From NCBI GenBank assembly GCA_937928165.1, contig CALFVT010000023.1, positions 1-36,542 on the forward strand: a stretch of DNA of 36,542 bases, written 5' to 3'. Below are positions 17,400 to 25,828 of this stretch, piece by piece. Each line of letters opens with the position of its first letter. Position 1 is the first letter of the stretch. The DNA is from an uncultured Caulobacterales bacterium (lineage in GTDB: Bacteria; Pseudomonadota; Alphaproteobacteria; Caulobacterales; Maricaulaceae). The position numbers and the translations under genes are program-made. The notes below the pieces were generated by a model. The model made no database searches. It saw only the letters and a program-made list of their open reading frames with translations, and was not told where the DNA came from.

Positions 17400-17735
17400 T
17401 TAAAATATAATATTATAATAGCTATAAGTCATCCAAATAGCGGCGCCTCTCACGTACATCCATCCTCCATATTAACATAGTTATAAGTTTATAGCTGCCC
17501 TTCATCATTGGCGGCCTGCCATGTTCCCATTGAAGAGCTGGGCTGTTTATTACGCGGTAAACACACGCCGTAATAAACCACACATAGATGGGGGCTAAAT
17601 TAATTACGTCTCATCTGGGCGCGTTATTATCTGGCTAATCTATTCATATATGTTTTGGATAAAGACCTTTTCATCCTTAACAAGGTCGTATTATTTTAGA
17701 TATAGAGTTAAACTTAACCTTTAAGACTTTGGCAT
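17400..17735. other. Intergenic stretch with a 10-bp inverted repeat
   Basis: I see no supported gene in this stretch. A perfect inverted repeat, gtttattacg (17545-17554) and cgtaataaac (17569-17578), has a 14-nt centre and no adjacent T-run. It could be an operator, an RNA hairpin or leftover mobile DNA. Confidence 0.45.
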
Positions 17736-17770
17736 AAAAACACTCCGGCACATAGGTCTGGGCCGGAGTT
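17736..17770 (-). terminator. Terminator after the fasciclin gene
   Basis: On the minus strand an 8-bp stem (actccggc / gccggagt) is followed by GTTTTTA. It lies about 35 bp beyond the stop codon. Confidence 0.8.
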
Positions 17771-17804
17771 ATAATTTGTTTAAAAATTAGAAAACTCAAT
17801 AATT

Positions 17805-18434
17805 TTATAGATCACTTTGCGGCTTTAAGACCGTATCAACAACATGAACAATCCCGTTATTCTGCTTTAAATCCGAAGCGGTAATCGACGCCATATTGCC
17901 AAGAGCATCTGTTATGACGACATCATCTTCAACAAGCTGAGCTATCAGTGTTTCGCCGTTTAAAGCCGTAAGTTCATATTGACCCTTTTCAGCAGATTTA
18001 ATTTCTGTTTTTAAGGTAAAATGGTCCCACTTACCCGCTACAACATGTGTCTTTAAAACCGAAGCCAGAAGCATGTTATCTTTACCCGTCATGAGCTTAG
18101 CAGCCTTTTCAGCGCTTAGCGCGTCAAACGCACTATCAACAGGCGCAAATACTGTGAACGGTCCTTCAAGGGCCAAATCACTGGATATTCCAGTTTTACC
18201 CAGCGCGTAGGTGAGCTTGCTATGTTGTTCTGAGGCTGCGATCATTTCAATGATATTTGTATCTGGAACAATATAACCTTTTGATGGGGCATCATCCTGA
18301 TCTGAAATAGTCAAACCATCGGCGACAGCCTTAGTCTCATGATCATCACTTGCCGCAAATGCAAGATTGGGCGTCACAGATAGAGCCAAAATTGCACCCA
18401 ACGTTATTGACGGGATTAATGTAGATATTTTCAT
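17805..18434 (-). CDS. Secreted fasciclin (FAS1) domain protein
   Basis: The start at 18434 follows AAAGGAC and gives a clean 27-residue signal peptide ending AFA. The mature part is one FAS1 domain (about residues 55-207 of 209): the FTVFAPVDSAFDAL H1 box, the LKTHVVAG segment and the terminal NGIVHVVDTVLKP H2 box are all present. FAS1 domains mediate adhesion or matrix contacts and are common periplasmic or secreted proteins in this class. An EcfG-type promoter (N17 spacer) sits about 50 bp upstream, so stress induction is likely. A terminator follows. Confidence 0.92.
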   Translation of the reverse strand: MKISTLIPSITLGAILALSVTPNLAFAASDDHETKAVADGLTISDQDDAPSKGYIVPDTNIIEMIAASEQHSKLTYALGKTGISSDLALEGPFTVFAPVDSAFDALSAEKAAKLMTGKDNMLLASVLKTHVVAGKWDHFTLKTEIKSAEKGQYELTALNGETLIAQLVEDDVVITDALGNMASITASDLKQNNGIVHVVDTVLKPQSDL

Positions 18435-18485
18435 AATTAAACGTCCTTTAAAAATCCATATGGGAAATACCATATCTAATTAATT

Positions 18486-18511
18486 AACGTTTATACTGAT
18501 TTCATCGTTCC
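18486..18511 (-). promoter_or_regulatory. EcfG-type promoter of the fasciclin gene
   Basis: On the minus strand GGAAC (18511-18507) and CGTT (18489-18486) are separated by 17 nt, 52 nt before the start codon. Confidence 0.8.
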
Positions 18512-18513
18512 AA

Positions 18514-18556
18514 GAAAAAACCCTAATTAAATAGTTTTAGCTCTTTAATTAGGGTT
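18514..18556 (-). terminator. Terminator of the dps unit
   Basis: A perfect 13-bp stem, aaccctaattaaa / tttaattagggtt, has a 12-nt loop and continues into TTTTTT on the minus strand. It lies between dps and the next EcfG-type promoter, insulating the fasciclin gene. Confidence 0.9.
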
Positions 18557-18582
18557 GATTAAAAGTAAGAATTTAATTTTAG

Positions 18583-19071
18583 TTACGAGGCCGTCGCTCG
18601 GAGCATCCAAGCGGTTTTCTCATGTAACGTAATGCGCGGGGAGACAACATCTGCGGTCGCATCATCATCACTTTCTTCGGCAATTCGCAGGACATCACGG
18701 GCTATTTTTGCCAGTTCTTGGTGTCCTTTTGCAAGGCTTTGCACCATATGTTTCCAGTCCGGCGTGCCCTTTTCTTCTTTGATCGACGATAGCTCTGCCA
18801 TAGCAGCGTAGGATGCAGGCGCATAATAACCCAAAGCACGAATACGTTCTGCTAGCTCATCAACAGCCGTCCACATTTCCGTATATTGTTCCATAAATTG
18901 TGTATGCAGCGATTGAAAATGCGGGCCTTCTACGTTCCAGTGATAACCATGGGTCTTAAGATAAAGCGCATAAGTATTTGACAAAAGCAGCTTTAACGCA
19001 TTCGCAGATTTCAAGCGGTTATCTTCAGAGATTCCAACATTAATATCTATATTTTGTTCATCTTGTTTCAT
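18583..19071 (-). CDS. dps: Dps-family ferritin-like DNA protection protein
   Basis: The start at 19071 is preceded by AAAGGA; a longer frame to 19119 would overlap the upstream gene. The 162-residue product is a Dps miniferritin that oxidises and stores iron and shields DNA. Inter-subunit ferroxidase ligands are all in place with canonical spacing: His44, His56, Asp71, Glu75 in YHWNVEGPHF...VDELAER. It follows the exported unknown by 25 bp and is likely transcribed with it from the EcfG-type promoter at 19632-19656. Stress control of Dps is common in bacteria. Confidence 0.93.
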   Translation of the reverse strand: MKQDEQNIDINVGISEDNRLKSANALKLLLSNTYALYLKTHGYHWNVEGPHFQSLHTQFMEQYTEMWTAVDELAERIRALGYYAPASYAAMAELSSIKEEKGTPDWKHMVQSLAKGHQELAKIARDVLRIAEESDDDATADVVSPRITLHEKTAWMLRATAS

Positions 19072-19096
19072 AATATTTTCCTTTAGTTTCAAGTGT

Positions 19097-19573
19097 TTAA
19101 AATTTTCGCGAAATAACAATTCCCGCTGTTAATTTTACAGGGGCAATATAGCGCGTTTTAGGAATGCCGTCGTTAAAGGCAATATTCTGGTGAATATATG
19201 AATGTTTTGGCCGTGGTTTCACGCCAAATAAAACATTATAATCATCGGGCGATTCAAATTTATATATGAGGGGTTTGCTTGGGCTCGTTAAGTCTTGTCC
19301 TTGAAGGCTCAGTGTTAAATTCACCCGCTCTTGATTGATATCTTTAACCATATGACGGTTGATATTAATTTGGCTCTCACCTTGAGCTTGCAAAACCGAA
19401 ACCATATTAGAATAGCCTGTCTTATTCCTTGCCGCATTGTCAACTGTAGATTGGGGATACGCACCCTTATTTTGCAAGTCATTACCTAATGTTTGCGCAG
19501 ATGACATTGCATAAGACCCCGCGCAGGCCAGTATGGTTGTCGCAATAATTATAAAAAATCCTTTTGTCCGCAT
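19097..19573 (-). CDS. Exported protein of unknown function, stress-promoter driven
   Basis: This 158-residue protein begins with a basic and hydrophobic signal peptide (residues 1-27, possible cleavage after SSA). No domain is recognised. The mature part is polar and has no evident repeats. It is the first gene after a strong EcfG-type promoter and lies 25 bp upstream of dps, so it is probably a general stress response envelope protein co-expressed with Dps. The reading frame is supported by the promoter position, the signal peptide and its fit with dps. Confidence 0.75.
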   Translation of the reverse strand: MRTKGFFIIIATTILACAGSYAMSSAQTLGNDLQNKGAYPQSTVDNAARNKTGYSNMVSVLQAQGESQININRHMVKDINQERVNLTLSLQGQDLTSPSKPLIYKFESPDDYNVLFGVKPRPKHSYIHQNIAFNDGIPKTRYIAPVKLTAGIVISRKF

Positions 19574-19631
19574 GTTTCATAACTCATAATTTATCTGGCA
19601 TAAAACATATGCTTTATGTCTTCACCCTATC

Positions 19632-19656
19632 AACGGGTTTAAGAGCTAATGGTTCC
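19632..19656 (-). promoter_or_regulatory. EcfG-type promoter of the exported unknown and dps
   Basis: On the minus strand GGAAC (19656-19652) and CGTT (19635-19632) are separated by 16 nt, about 58 nt before the ATG at 19573. Confidence 0.85.
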
Positions 19657-19746
19657 AAATCACGCCGGTAAATCAGCCGAAATATATCAGTTAATGATAA
19701 CAAACCCATTGACTGATATATATTTTTTTTAAACAAGAAAATAAAT

Positions 19747-19771
19747 GGAACCTTTCCTGTCTTAAGACATT
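19747..19771 (+). promoter_or_regulatory. Weak EcfG-like promoter candidate
   Basis: GGAAC is followed after 16 nt by CATT, one mismatch from CGTT, 39 nt before the next start codon. The position is right, but the -10 match is imperfect. Confidence 0.45.
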
Positions 19772-19810
19772 ATTAAGGCACATATATGAATTATTTTAAG
19801 GATAAGTTTC

Positions 19811-20290
19811 ATGTTTAAATTACTCGCCGCTGCGATTTGTATTTATCCCATTGCCTCTATTGTAATGAACATGACAGAAACGCAGACACAACAGACGCGG
19901 GACTATAACCCCCTTCCTTATGAAGATGTTATGGAACTACGGATTAATAATCTTGAAGATTGCCGCTCCGCTACAATTACCGTTGAGTTTCACGGTGAGT
20001 ATATTGAGAGTCATTCATCCGAATATTTAATCAAAGCCGCACAAGCCATCGAAAATTGTGAATTAAAACTCGTTGAACTTGAAGCCATGCACCCCCGCGA
20101 TGCCGATTCAGATTACGAAAAGCTCGCAAACAACAGATTCAATGAGGTCAAAGAAATTCTTACTTTTTTTGATCATAAAGCTTTGGTCCTCGAAAACCGA
20201 GACCTTGTCAACTGGGATGCAGATGCTGTTATTGACCGCAGTATGCGTATCGAGTTTGATCTTGAACCCAACACGTCAAATAACAGTTAA
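19811..20290 (+). CDS. Hypothetical protein with N-terminal hydrophobic segment
   Basis: The 159 residues begin with a hydrophobic stretch (about 3-20, LLAAAICIYPIASIVM) that could be a signal peptide or membrane anchor. The rest is acidic and helix-prone, with two Cys about 34 residues apart and no recognised domain. A near-consensus stress promoter precedes it (GGAAC-N16-CATT). It is divergent from the exported-unknown/dps unit, so both could answer to the same sigma factor. Function is unknown. Confidence 0.65.
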   Translation: MFKLLAAAICIYPIASIVMNMTETQTQQTRDYNPLPYEDVMELRINNLEDCRSATITVEFHGEYIESHSSEYLIKAAQAIENCELKLVELEAMHPRDADSDYEKLANNRFNEVKEILTFFDHKALVLENRDLVNWDADAVIDRSMRIEFDLEPNTSNNS

Positions 20291-20511
20291 TTATCTCAAA
20301 TCATACACCCGAACTTACAGCCCGGTATGCGGCTCAGTTATGTTCTAACATTCAAATAGAGATTTTAATGAGACCTAGCTTAAAACATATAAAAATCCCT
20401 ACATTATGTGTAGGCCGCAGATTAGCCAAACTTTTTACGGTCAATCTACAGCAATCTTTTTTAGCCCTTTAGGTTTTTTTTCGCATTTCGCGGTAATTTT
20501 GGATTATAACA

Positions 20512-22275
20512 ATGGCCAATCCTTCAGCATCGCAGCCAACTAAGCTGTCTATGTCGCAGCTTTTCAGAATGTTTCTGCGTATTTTAGGGCCAGAAAAAAA
20601 CTTCTATCTACTTGCAATTATTTACGGAATTGGCATTAGTCTTCTGTCTCTAGCCACGCCAATTTCAGTGCAAATGCTCATTAATACAGTGGCAAATACA
20701 GGCCTCACCTTACCGCTTATTGTTTTATCTGCATCACTCTTTGGATTATTGCTGGTCTCCGGATTGCTTAATGCTATGCGCATTCATTTAATGGAAATTT
20801 TTTCACGGCGATTTTACACTCGCATGGTCGCAGAGATTACGCTGCGCTCAATATATGCGCAAAACCCCTTTTTTAATGATGAATCACGCGGGGCTTTGTT
20901 TAACCGTTATTTTGATATTATTGGCGTTCAAAAGGCCATACCTGTATTATTCATTGGCGGCTTTACGGTGATTTTACAAGCGGGCGTCGGCTTTGTGCTT
21001 GTGTCGTTATATCATCCAACTTTTTTGATCTTTAACCTCGTCCTCGTTGGCCTTATCTGGCTGATTTGGCTTATACTTGGCCGCAGCGCCATTCGCAGCG
21101 CCATAACCTTATCCCATGCGAAACATAATACCGCTGCATGGCTTGAAACCCTAGGTGCATCGGACGGGTTTTTTAAATCCGAACAACGTGTAAACTTCGC
21201 CTTAGATAAGACGGATGAATATAGTCATAATTATATTAAAGCCCATCGTAAGCATTTCCGCCGCCATTTTGCACAAACCCTTTCTTTTCTTATGCTCTAT
21301 GCCGCGGCAAGTGCTGTCCTTTTAGGCCTTGGCGGTCTACTTGTTATTCAAGGCGAATTAACGCTTGGGCAATTAGTCGCCGCAGAGCTTGTGCTCTCAG
21401 CGGCCTTTTTTGGCGTCTCGCAGCTCGGTATATATTTAAATTACTTCTATGATCTCTGCGCCGCCGTAGAGGAGCTACACTTATTTTACGATGTCAAGCA
21501 AGAAGATCCTGCCGGCTCTGACCCTATTATGGGGCGCGGTCATAAACTCATCTTTACGGAAAAACACGGTCAAATTCGTAGCGGCACAGCCAAACTCAAC
21601 CTCTCTATTGAAAGCGGCGCGGTTATAATGGCTGCCGCTCGCGACTATGGGATACAAAGATTATTTACCAATCTTCTCAAGCGCCATACTCAAGGTGGTA
21701 GCGGCGTGATTACCCTTGGCGGTATTGATCTTATTGATCTGGATGTGCATAGTCTTCGGCGGCATGTTTATGTCATTGACAGGTCAACATTTATTGGCGC
21801 GAGCATCAGAGATTATCTCAAACTCTCGGTCAAAACGGGGCAAGCCGACCAGATGATTGATGCCCTGAACGTTGTCGGCCTCTCCGGCGTTATCGCAAGT
21901 CTTGAAAAGGGGCTAGACACAGAAATTGCTACAACAGGTTGGCCCTTATCAACCAGTGAAATTATGCAGCTCAAACTCGCGAATGCGATTATTTCTCGGC
22001 CCAAGATATTAGTCCTCAATCAGCTTTTCGATATTATCGAGGAGGATTATCTTAAACGCGCTATCGCTGAGCTACGGGATCAATCCGATACGACGGTTAT
22101 TTATTTCTCAAATCGTCATGCAGATCTTGGCTTTGATAACTTCCTTTATTTTGATGCACATCAGCAAAAGTTTTTTGATAATTATGATGATTTTCAAACA
22201 ATCGTTGATGGGAATAAATCCGATGATATTACGCCGCCTTTGGATGGCTTTGTGCCAAATAACCCGGCCACGTAA
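20512..22275 (+). CDS. ABC exporter subunit with a degenerate (pseudo-ATPase) nucleotide-binding domain
   Basis: The 587 residues have the layout of a type I secretion or exporter half-transporter: a membrane domain with about six helices (roughly residues 30-310), then a nucleotide-binding-like domain (about 345-560). Every catalytic motif is substituted. The Walker A position reads AAARDYGIQRL (375-384 region), with Ile381 for Lys and Gln382 for Ser/Thr. The signature LSGGQ reads LSTSE (479-483). Walker B Asp and the catalytic Glu are Asn503 and Gln504. The H-loop His is Asn534. Surrounding fold landmarks (RDYL, GLDT, RPKILVL) remain and the frame is intact. It is the first gene of an operon with an HlyD-type adaptor (11 bp gap) and a TolC-type protein. 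ATP hydrolysis seems unlikely; the substrate is unknown. Confidence 0.88.
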   Translation: MANPSASQPTKLSMSQLFRMFLRILGPEKNFYLLAIIYGIGISLLSLATPISVQMLINTVANTGLTLPLIVLSASLFGLLLVSGLLNAMRIHLMEIFSRRFYTRMVAEITLRSIYAQNPFFNDESRGALFNRYFDIIGVQKAIPVLFIGGFTVILQAGVGFVLVSLYHPTFLIFNLVLVGLIWLIWLILGRSAIRSAITLSHAKHNTAAWLETLGASDGFFKSEQRVNFALDKTDEYSHNYIKAHRKHFRRHFAQTLSFLMLYAAASAVLLGLGGLLVIQGELTLGQLVAAELVLSAAFFGVSQLGIYLNYFYDLCAAVEELHLFYDVKQEDPAGSDPIMGRGHKLIFTEKHGQIRSGTAKLNLSIESGAVIMAAARDYGIQRLFTNLLKRHTQGGSGVITLGGIDLIDLDVHSLRRHVYVIDRSTFIGASIRDYLKLSVKTGQADQMIDALNVVGLSGVIASLEKGLDTEIATTGWPLSTSEIMQLKLANAIISRPKILVLNQLFDIIEEDYLKRAIAELRDQSDTTVIYFSNRHADLGFDNFLYFDAHQQKFFDNYDDFQTIVDGNKSDDITPPLDGFVPNNPAT

Positions 22276-22286
22276 AGGAGCAACCC

Positions 22287-23330
22287 ATGCCGTTTCGTGA
22301 GCAAAACATAACGCATTTTAAAACTTTGGCCCAGATTAAAACGCCTCGTATTATGCGTATTGTCTCCTTACTACTGTTTCTTGCCGTTATGGTTGTGGTT
22401 GCTTTTTTAATCAAAGCACCTTGGGTGCAAACAACGTCGGGCGCAGGGGTTGTGACCGCCCTTAACCCCAATGACCGAGAACAAAACATCAATGCCCTTG
22501 TATCCGGGCGGATTGATGAATGGTTTGTCCGCGACGGCAGTATCGTGACAAAGGGCGATCCCATCGTACGGATTATTGATAATGACCCGCAGCTAATTAA
22601 CCGCCTTCAAGCGGAGCGCACACAGGTACAGGCTCAGCTCCGCGCGGCGGAAAACGGGCTTGCAACAGCCGAGCTTGACCAATCGCGCATGTCAGAGCTT
22701 TACAGCGAAGGCCTCGCCGCGCGGCGTGATTTTGAACAAACCCAAATCCGCGTCCAAGAGTTTAAGGGCCGCGTCGCCGAAGCCGCTGCAAAATTAAGCC
22801 GCATGGACGTGAACTTATCCCGGCAATCAGTACAAATGCTAACCGCGCCGCGAGACGGTGTGATCCTCAGCGTTAATGCGGGGGACGCAGCAACTTTTGT
22901 GAATGCGGGCGATATTTTAGCCACTTTCGTCCCCGAAGCGCCGGAACGTGTGATTGAGATTTTTGTCGATGGCCGAGACATTGCCCTTGTGCAAAACGGT
23001 GATAAAGCGCGTATTCAATTTGAAGGCTGGCCGGCTGTGCAATTTAGCGGCTGGCCTTCTGTGGCAGTCGGAACTTTTGGCGGTATTGTTCAGGCTATTG
23101 ACCCTTCGGCGCAGCCCAATGGCCGGTTCCGCGTTTTAATTGCAGAAGATAGGGATGATCCGCATCCCTGGCCCGAAGAGCGGTTTGTCCGTATCGGCGC
23201 AAAAGTACGATCTTGGATCCTGCTTGAAACCGTTCCCGTAGGTTATGAGCTCTGGCGGCAGCTTAATAACTTCCCACCAGAGCTCACGCAATTACCCGCC
23301 GCTCAAGGCGAATTAAAGGGAGTGAAATAA
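22287..23330 (+). CDS. HlyD-type periplasmic adaptor (membrane fusion protein)
   Basis: This 347-residue protein has one N-terminal transmembrane helix (about residues 24-42). It then has a split biotinyl-lipoyl domain (SGRIDEWFVRDGSIVTKGDPI and TAPRDGVILSVNAGD), a coiled-coil hairpin between them (about 98-170) and a beta-barrel domain (DKARIQFEGWPAVQF). It is shorter than RTX-type HlyD and nearer to efflux-type adaptors. GGAG lies 6-7 nt before the ATG. It should bridge the upstream ABC-like protein and the downstream TolC-like protein; its stop codon overlaps the tolC-like start (TAATG). Confidence 0.92.
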   Translation: MPFREQNITHFKTLAQIKTPRIMRIVSLLLFLAVMVVVAFLIKAPWVQTTSGAGVVTALNPNDREQNINALVSGRIDEWFVRDGSIVTKGDPIVRIIDNDPQLINRLQAERTQVQAQLRAAENGLATAELDQSRMSELYSEGLAARRDFEQTQIRVQEFKGRVAEAAAKLSRMDVNLSRQSVQMLTAPRDGVILSVNAGDAATFVNAGDILATFVPEAPERVIEIFVDGRDIALVQNGDKARIQFEGWPAVQFSGWPSVAVGTFGGIVQAIDPSAQPNGRFRVLIAEDRDDPHPWPEERFVRIGAKVRSWILLETVPVGYELWRQLNNFPPELTQLPAAQGELKGVK

Positions 23331-24898
23331 TGCGTAAACTACTGATGACGGCGGCATTCTTCGCTTTTATATCTTCGCTCGCTCCCTCTGCAACAGGGTC
23401 AAGCTCGTGGAACGATCAAGTGGATGGCTCTGAAATTATTAGTATCAACCGCCCGTTCGCTTCCTCAAGCGCGCAGCTTTTACCCCGCGCCGCGCCGCGC
23501 GGCATTGACATCGGCGCCTACGGCTTTGATGATAACGCCCTAAGCGGATCAAAACTCTTACCTGAGAACATTCTTAAAAGTTCTGCAAAATATTTTCCGC
23601 TGATCCTTGAAGCTCTCGCCGCAGAGCGGGCCAAACGCGGCGATATTTTATCGGCAGAGGGCAGCTTTGACCTCGTCTTTAGCGCCGAAGGCTATAACCG
23701 CGTTTCGGGTTTTTGGACCGGGCAAGTACTGAAAGGGGAAGCGCGGCAAAACCTTCGTCAATATGGCGCGCAGGTTTACGGCGGATACCGTATCTCTGAT
23801 GGGACATTTCCAATCTATGAGGATATAAATTTCACCAATGAACTTGGCGAGTTTAAAGTCGGGGCTTTATTTTCCCTCCTACGTGACCGCAATATCGACT
23901 CGCGCCGCTTTAAGCTAACAGACACGGGATTAGCCGCCCGCCAGGCAAAACTCGATGTTATTCTAACCCAAGTTGGCGTTCAGCAAAAGGCGCTCAATGC
24001 CTATTGGCGCTGGGTGGCCGCCGGGCGTGAATTACGGGTCTATAGAGATTTGTTGAAAATCGCCGAAGACCGCGAAATTGGCCTTGAAACGCAAGTTGCA
24101 CAAGGGGCAAAACCCGAAATTGCGGTAACAGAAAACCGGCAAAACATTATTCGACGCAAAGTTTTTGTCACCCAAGCAGAACGTAATTTTGCCATCGCAG
24201 CAAATGATCTATCATTTTACTACCGCAGCGCAGATAATCAGTTGATAACGCCAAGTCTCTCGCAAGTGCCGCCGGAAACAATCTTGCCAACTTTAAAAGA
24301 TACGGTGAATTATGACGCCGAACGTATTAGCGATGTTCTTAATAACCGCCCTGAACTACGTAGCCTTAAGATTGCGATTGAACGGGCCAAAAATAAAATA
24401 GACATTAGCAAAAACAACCTTAAGCCAAGACTTGATTTGAATGTCGAAATTTCCCGCGATTTTGGCGATGTTGCCGAGGGCGGATTATCCCGGGATTCAA
24501 CAGATACAATTATCGGATTTAAATTCTCCGTTCCCCTCCAGCAGCGCGAAGCCCGCGGGCGGCTTAGCCGTGCCAATGCAGAACTACGTAGCGCAGAGTT
24601 ACAAGAGCAGCGTATCCAAGACCAGATTGAAGTTGATCTTAATAATATTCTCATCGATCTGACCACAACGCTCGAACTTGCCAATCTAGCCAAAGACGAA
24701 GTCAGGCAGTCCAATGTCATGGTCAATGCGGAGATTAAAAAGTTTGAGCTGGGCGCAAGTGATTTCTTTTTAGTCAATATACGCGAAGAACGCGCCGCAG
24801 ATGCCCAAATTAGCGCGGTGCGGGCAAAGCTTAATGGGCGTATTGCGCGGACAAGCTATGACGCGGCGACGATAAACCTGAATCAATTAGGCCTGTAA
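23330..24898 (+). CDS. TolC-family outer membrane channel protein
   Basis: This 522-residue protein has a signal peptide (residues 1 to about 23) and two outer-membrane-efflux repeats rich in long helices (for example around RPELRSLKIAIERAKNKID and the C-terminal GASDFFLVNIREERAADAQ). This is the TolC fold, which forms a trimeric outer membrane duct. The start overlaps the adaptor stop by one base, indicating translational coupling. It completes a tripartite operon with the ABC-like and HlyD-like proteins. The stop codon lies inside an 11-bp hairpin. Confidence 0.92.
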   Translation: MRKLLMTAAFFAFISSLAPSATGSSSWNDQVDGSEIISINRPFASSSAQLLPRAAPRGIDIGAYGFDDNALSGSKLLPENILKSSAKYFPLILEALAAERAKRGDILSAEGSFDLVFSAEGYNRVSGFWTGQVLKGEARQNLRQYGAQVYGGYRISDGTFPIYEDINFTNELGEFKVGALFSLLRDRNIDSRRFKLTDTGLAARQAKLDVILTQVGVQQKALNAYWRWVAAGRELRVYRDLLKIAEDREIGLETQVAQGAKPEIAVTENRQNIIRRKVFVTQAERNFAIAANDLSFYYRSADNQLITPSLSQVPPETILPTLKDTVNYDAERISDVLNNRPELRSLKIAIERAKNKIDISKNNLKPRLDLNVEISRDFGDVAEGGLSRDSTDTIIGFKFSVPLQQREARGRLSRANAELRSAELQEQRIQDQIEVDLNNILIDLTTTLELANLAKDEVRQSNVMVNAEIKKFELGASDFFLVNIREERAADAQISAVRAKLNGRIARTSYDAATINLNQLGL

Positions 24899-24925
24899 CA
24901 GTAATATTACAGGCCTAAATTTTAA
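24888..24925 (+). terminator. Hairpin at the end of the secretion-type operon
   Basis: A perfect 11-bp stem, taggcctgtaa (24888-24898) and ttacaggccta (24907-24917), encloses an 8-nt loop. It includes the stop codon of the tolC-like gene. It is followed by AAATTTTAA, a weak T-tract. It also lies beyond the 3' end of convergent phyR and could serve both. Confidence 0.6.
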
Positions 24926-24962
24926 GGTTTAAAGATCATCACCGCCCATATAACAAAAGAAG

Positions 24963-25727
24963 TTAGTTATCATTAAAATATAGAGCTTGGCTGATTGCTG
25001 CTTTGACATTGGCAGGCTCAAAAGGCTTTGAAATAAGATAAGCAGGCTCTGGCTTATCGCCAGTTAGCAAACGCTCTGGGAAGGCCGTGATAAAAATGAC
25101 CGGCACATCTATATCTTGGAGAATTTCTCCTACGGCTTCAATGCCCGAACTTCCGTCCGCAAGCTGTACATCCGCCAAAATTAATCCCGGCGTCTTGGCC
25201 TTTGCATGTTTAACCGCTTCTGTATGGGTCGCCGCAATATTATCAACTTTATGACCAAGCTCCATGACAAGGCCTTCAATATCGGCGGCGATAAAGCTCT
25301 CATCTTCAATGATAAGCACATTCGTACGCAATTCCTTTTCAATCTCAGCCTCTGCCGATGAAATTAGCTCAAGAACCTCCGCCTCACTTTTACTCATAAT
25401 CGCCGCAGTTTCTGCAACCGTCATAGTTTCAAGAGCTTGTAGTAAAAAGGCTTGGCGCGAGGCGGGCGCAAGTTTTCTAAGGCGGTCAGGCGAGGCATCG
25501 CTTGGAGCCGCCTCTAATTGCGCACCCGTGCTGTTCCAAATACCAAGAAACATATTGTAAAGGGCGATCTTGGGCGGTAATTTTGAATTTATGGACACAT
25601 CACCCGCAACGAGAGCCTCAAGGGCAATCCGGACATATTTATCCCCCTCGGCCTGAGATCCCATTAATGCCCGCGAAAACCGGCGTAAATAAGGTAAAAA
25701 AGGACCATAAGTATCTACAATATTCAT
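24963..25727 (-). CDS. phyR: Anti-anti-sigma response regulator PhyR
   Basis: This 254-residue protein joins an N-terminal sigma-factor-like domain (about 1-130) to a C-terminal receiver domain (about 136-252). Receiver landmarks are the acidic pair Glu141-Asp142, the phospho-acceptor Asp186 in ILADVQL, Thr in FITAFPE and the Lys of ISKPFEP. In the general stress response, phosphorylated PhyR mimics the sigma factor, binds NepR and so frees EcfG. It is divergent from nepR-ecfG-phyK and has its own EcfG-type promoter, which closes a positive loop. Confidence 0.96.
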   Translation of the reverse strand: MNIVDTYGPFLPYLRRFSRALMGSQAEGDKYVRIALEALVAGDVSINSKLPPKIALYNMFLGIWNSTGAQLEAAPSDASPDRLRKLAPASRQAFLLQALETMTVAETAAIMSKSEAEVLELISSAEAEIEKELRTNVLIIEDESFIAADIEGLVMELGHKVDNIAATHTEAVKHAKAKTPGLILADVQLADGSSGIEAVGEILQDIDVPVIFITAFPERLLTGDKPEPAYLISKPFEPANVKAAISQALYFNDN

Positions 25728-25751
25728 TTTTGTCTCTTTTGTAAAAAGTTT

Positions 25752-25776
25752 GGAACCAATAGCTAATTTATACGTT
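25752..25776 (+). promoter_or_regulatory. EcfG-type promoter of nepR-ecfG-phyK
   Basis: GGAAC (25752-25756) and CGTT (25773-25776) are separated by 16 nt. Transcription should begin near 25783 and run through the opposing phyR promoter. Confidence 0.88.
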
Positions 25777-25803
25777 TAGTCTGTCATAAGCGATTGTTTA
25801 TTT

Positions 25804-25828
25804 AACGCATTAATATAATTATGGTTCC
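25804..25828 (-). promoter_or_regulatory. EcfG-type promoter of phyR
   Basis: On the minus strand GGAAC (25828-25824) and CGTT (25807-25804) are separated by 16 nt. Transcription should begin near 25797 and run leftward across the nepR promoter. Confidence 0.88.
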
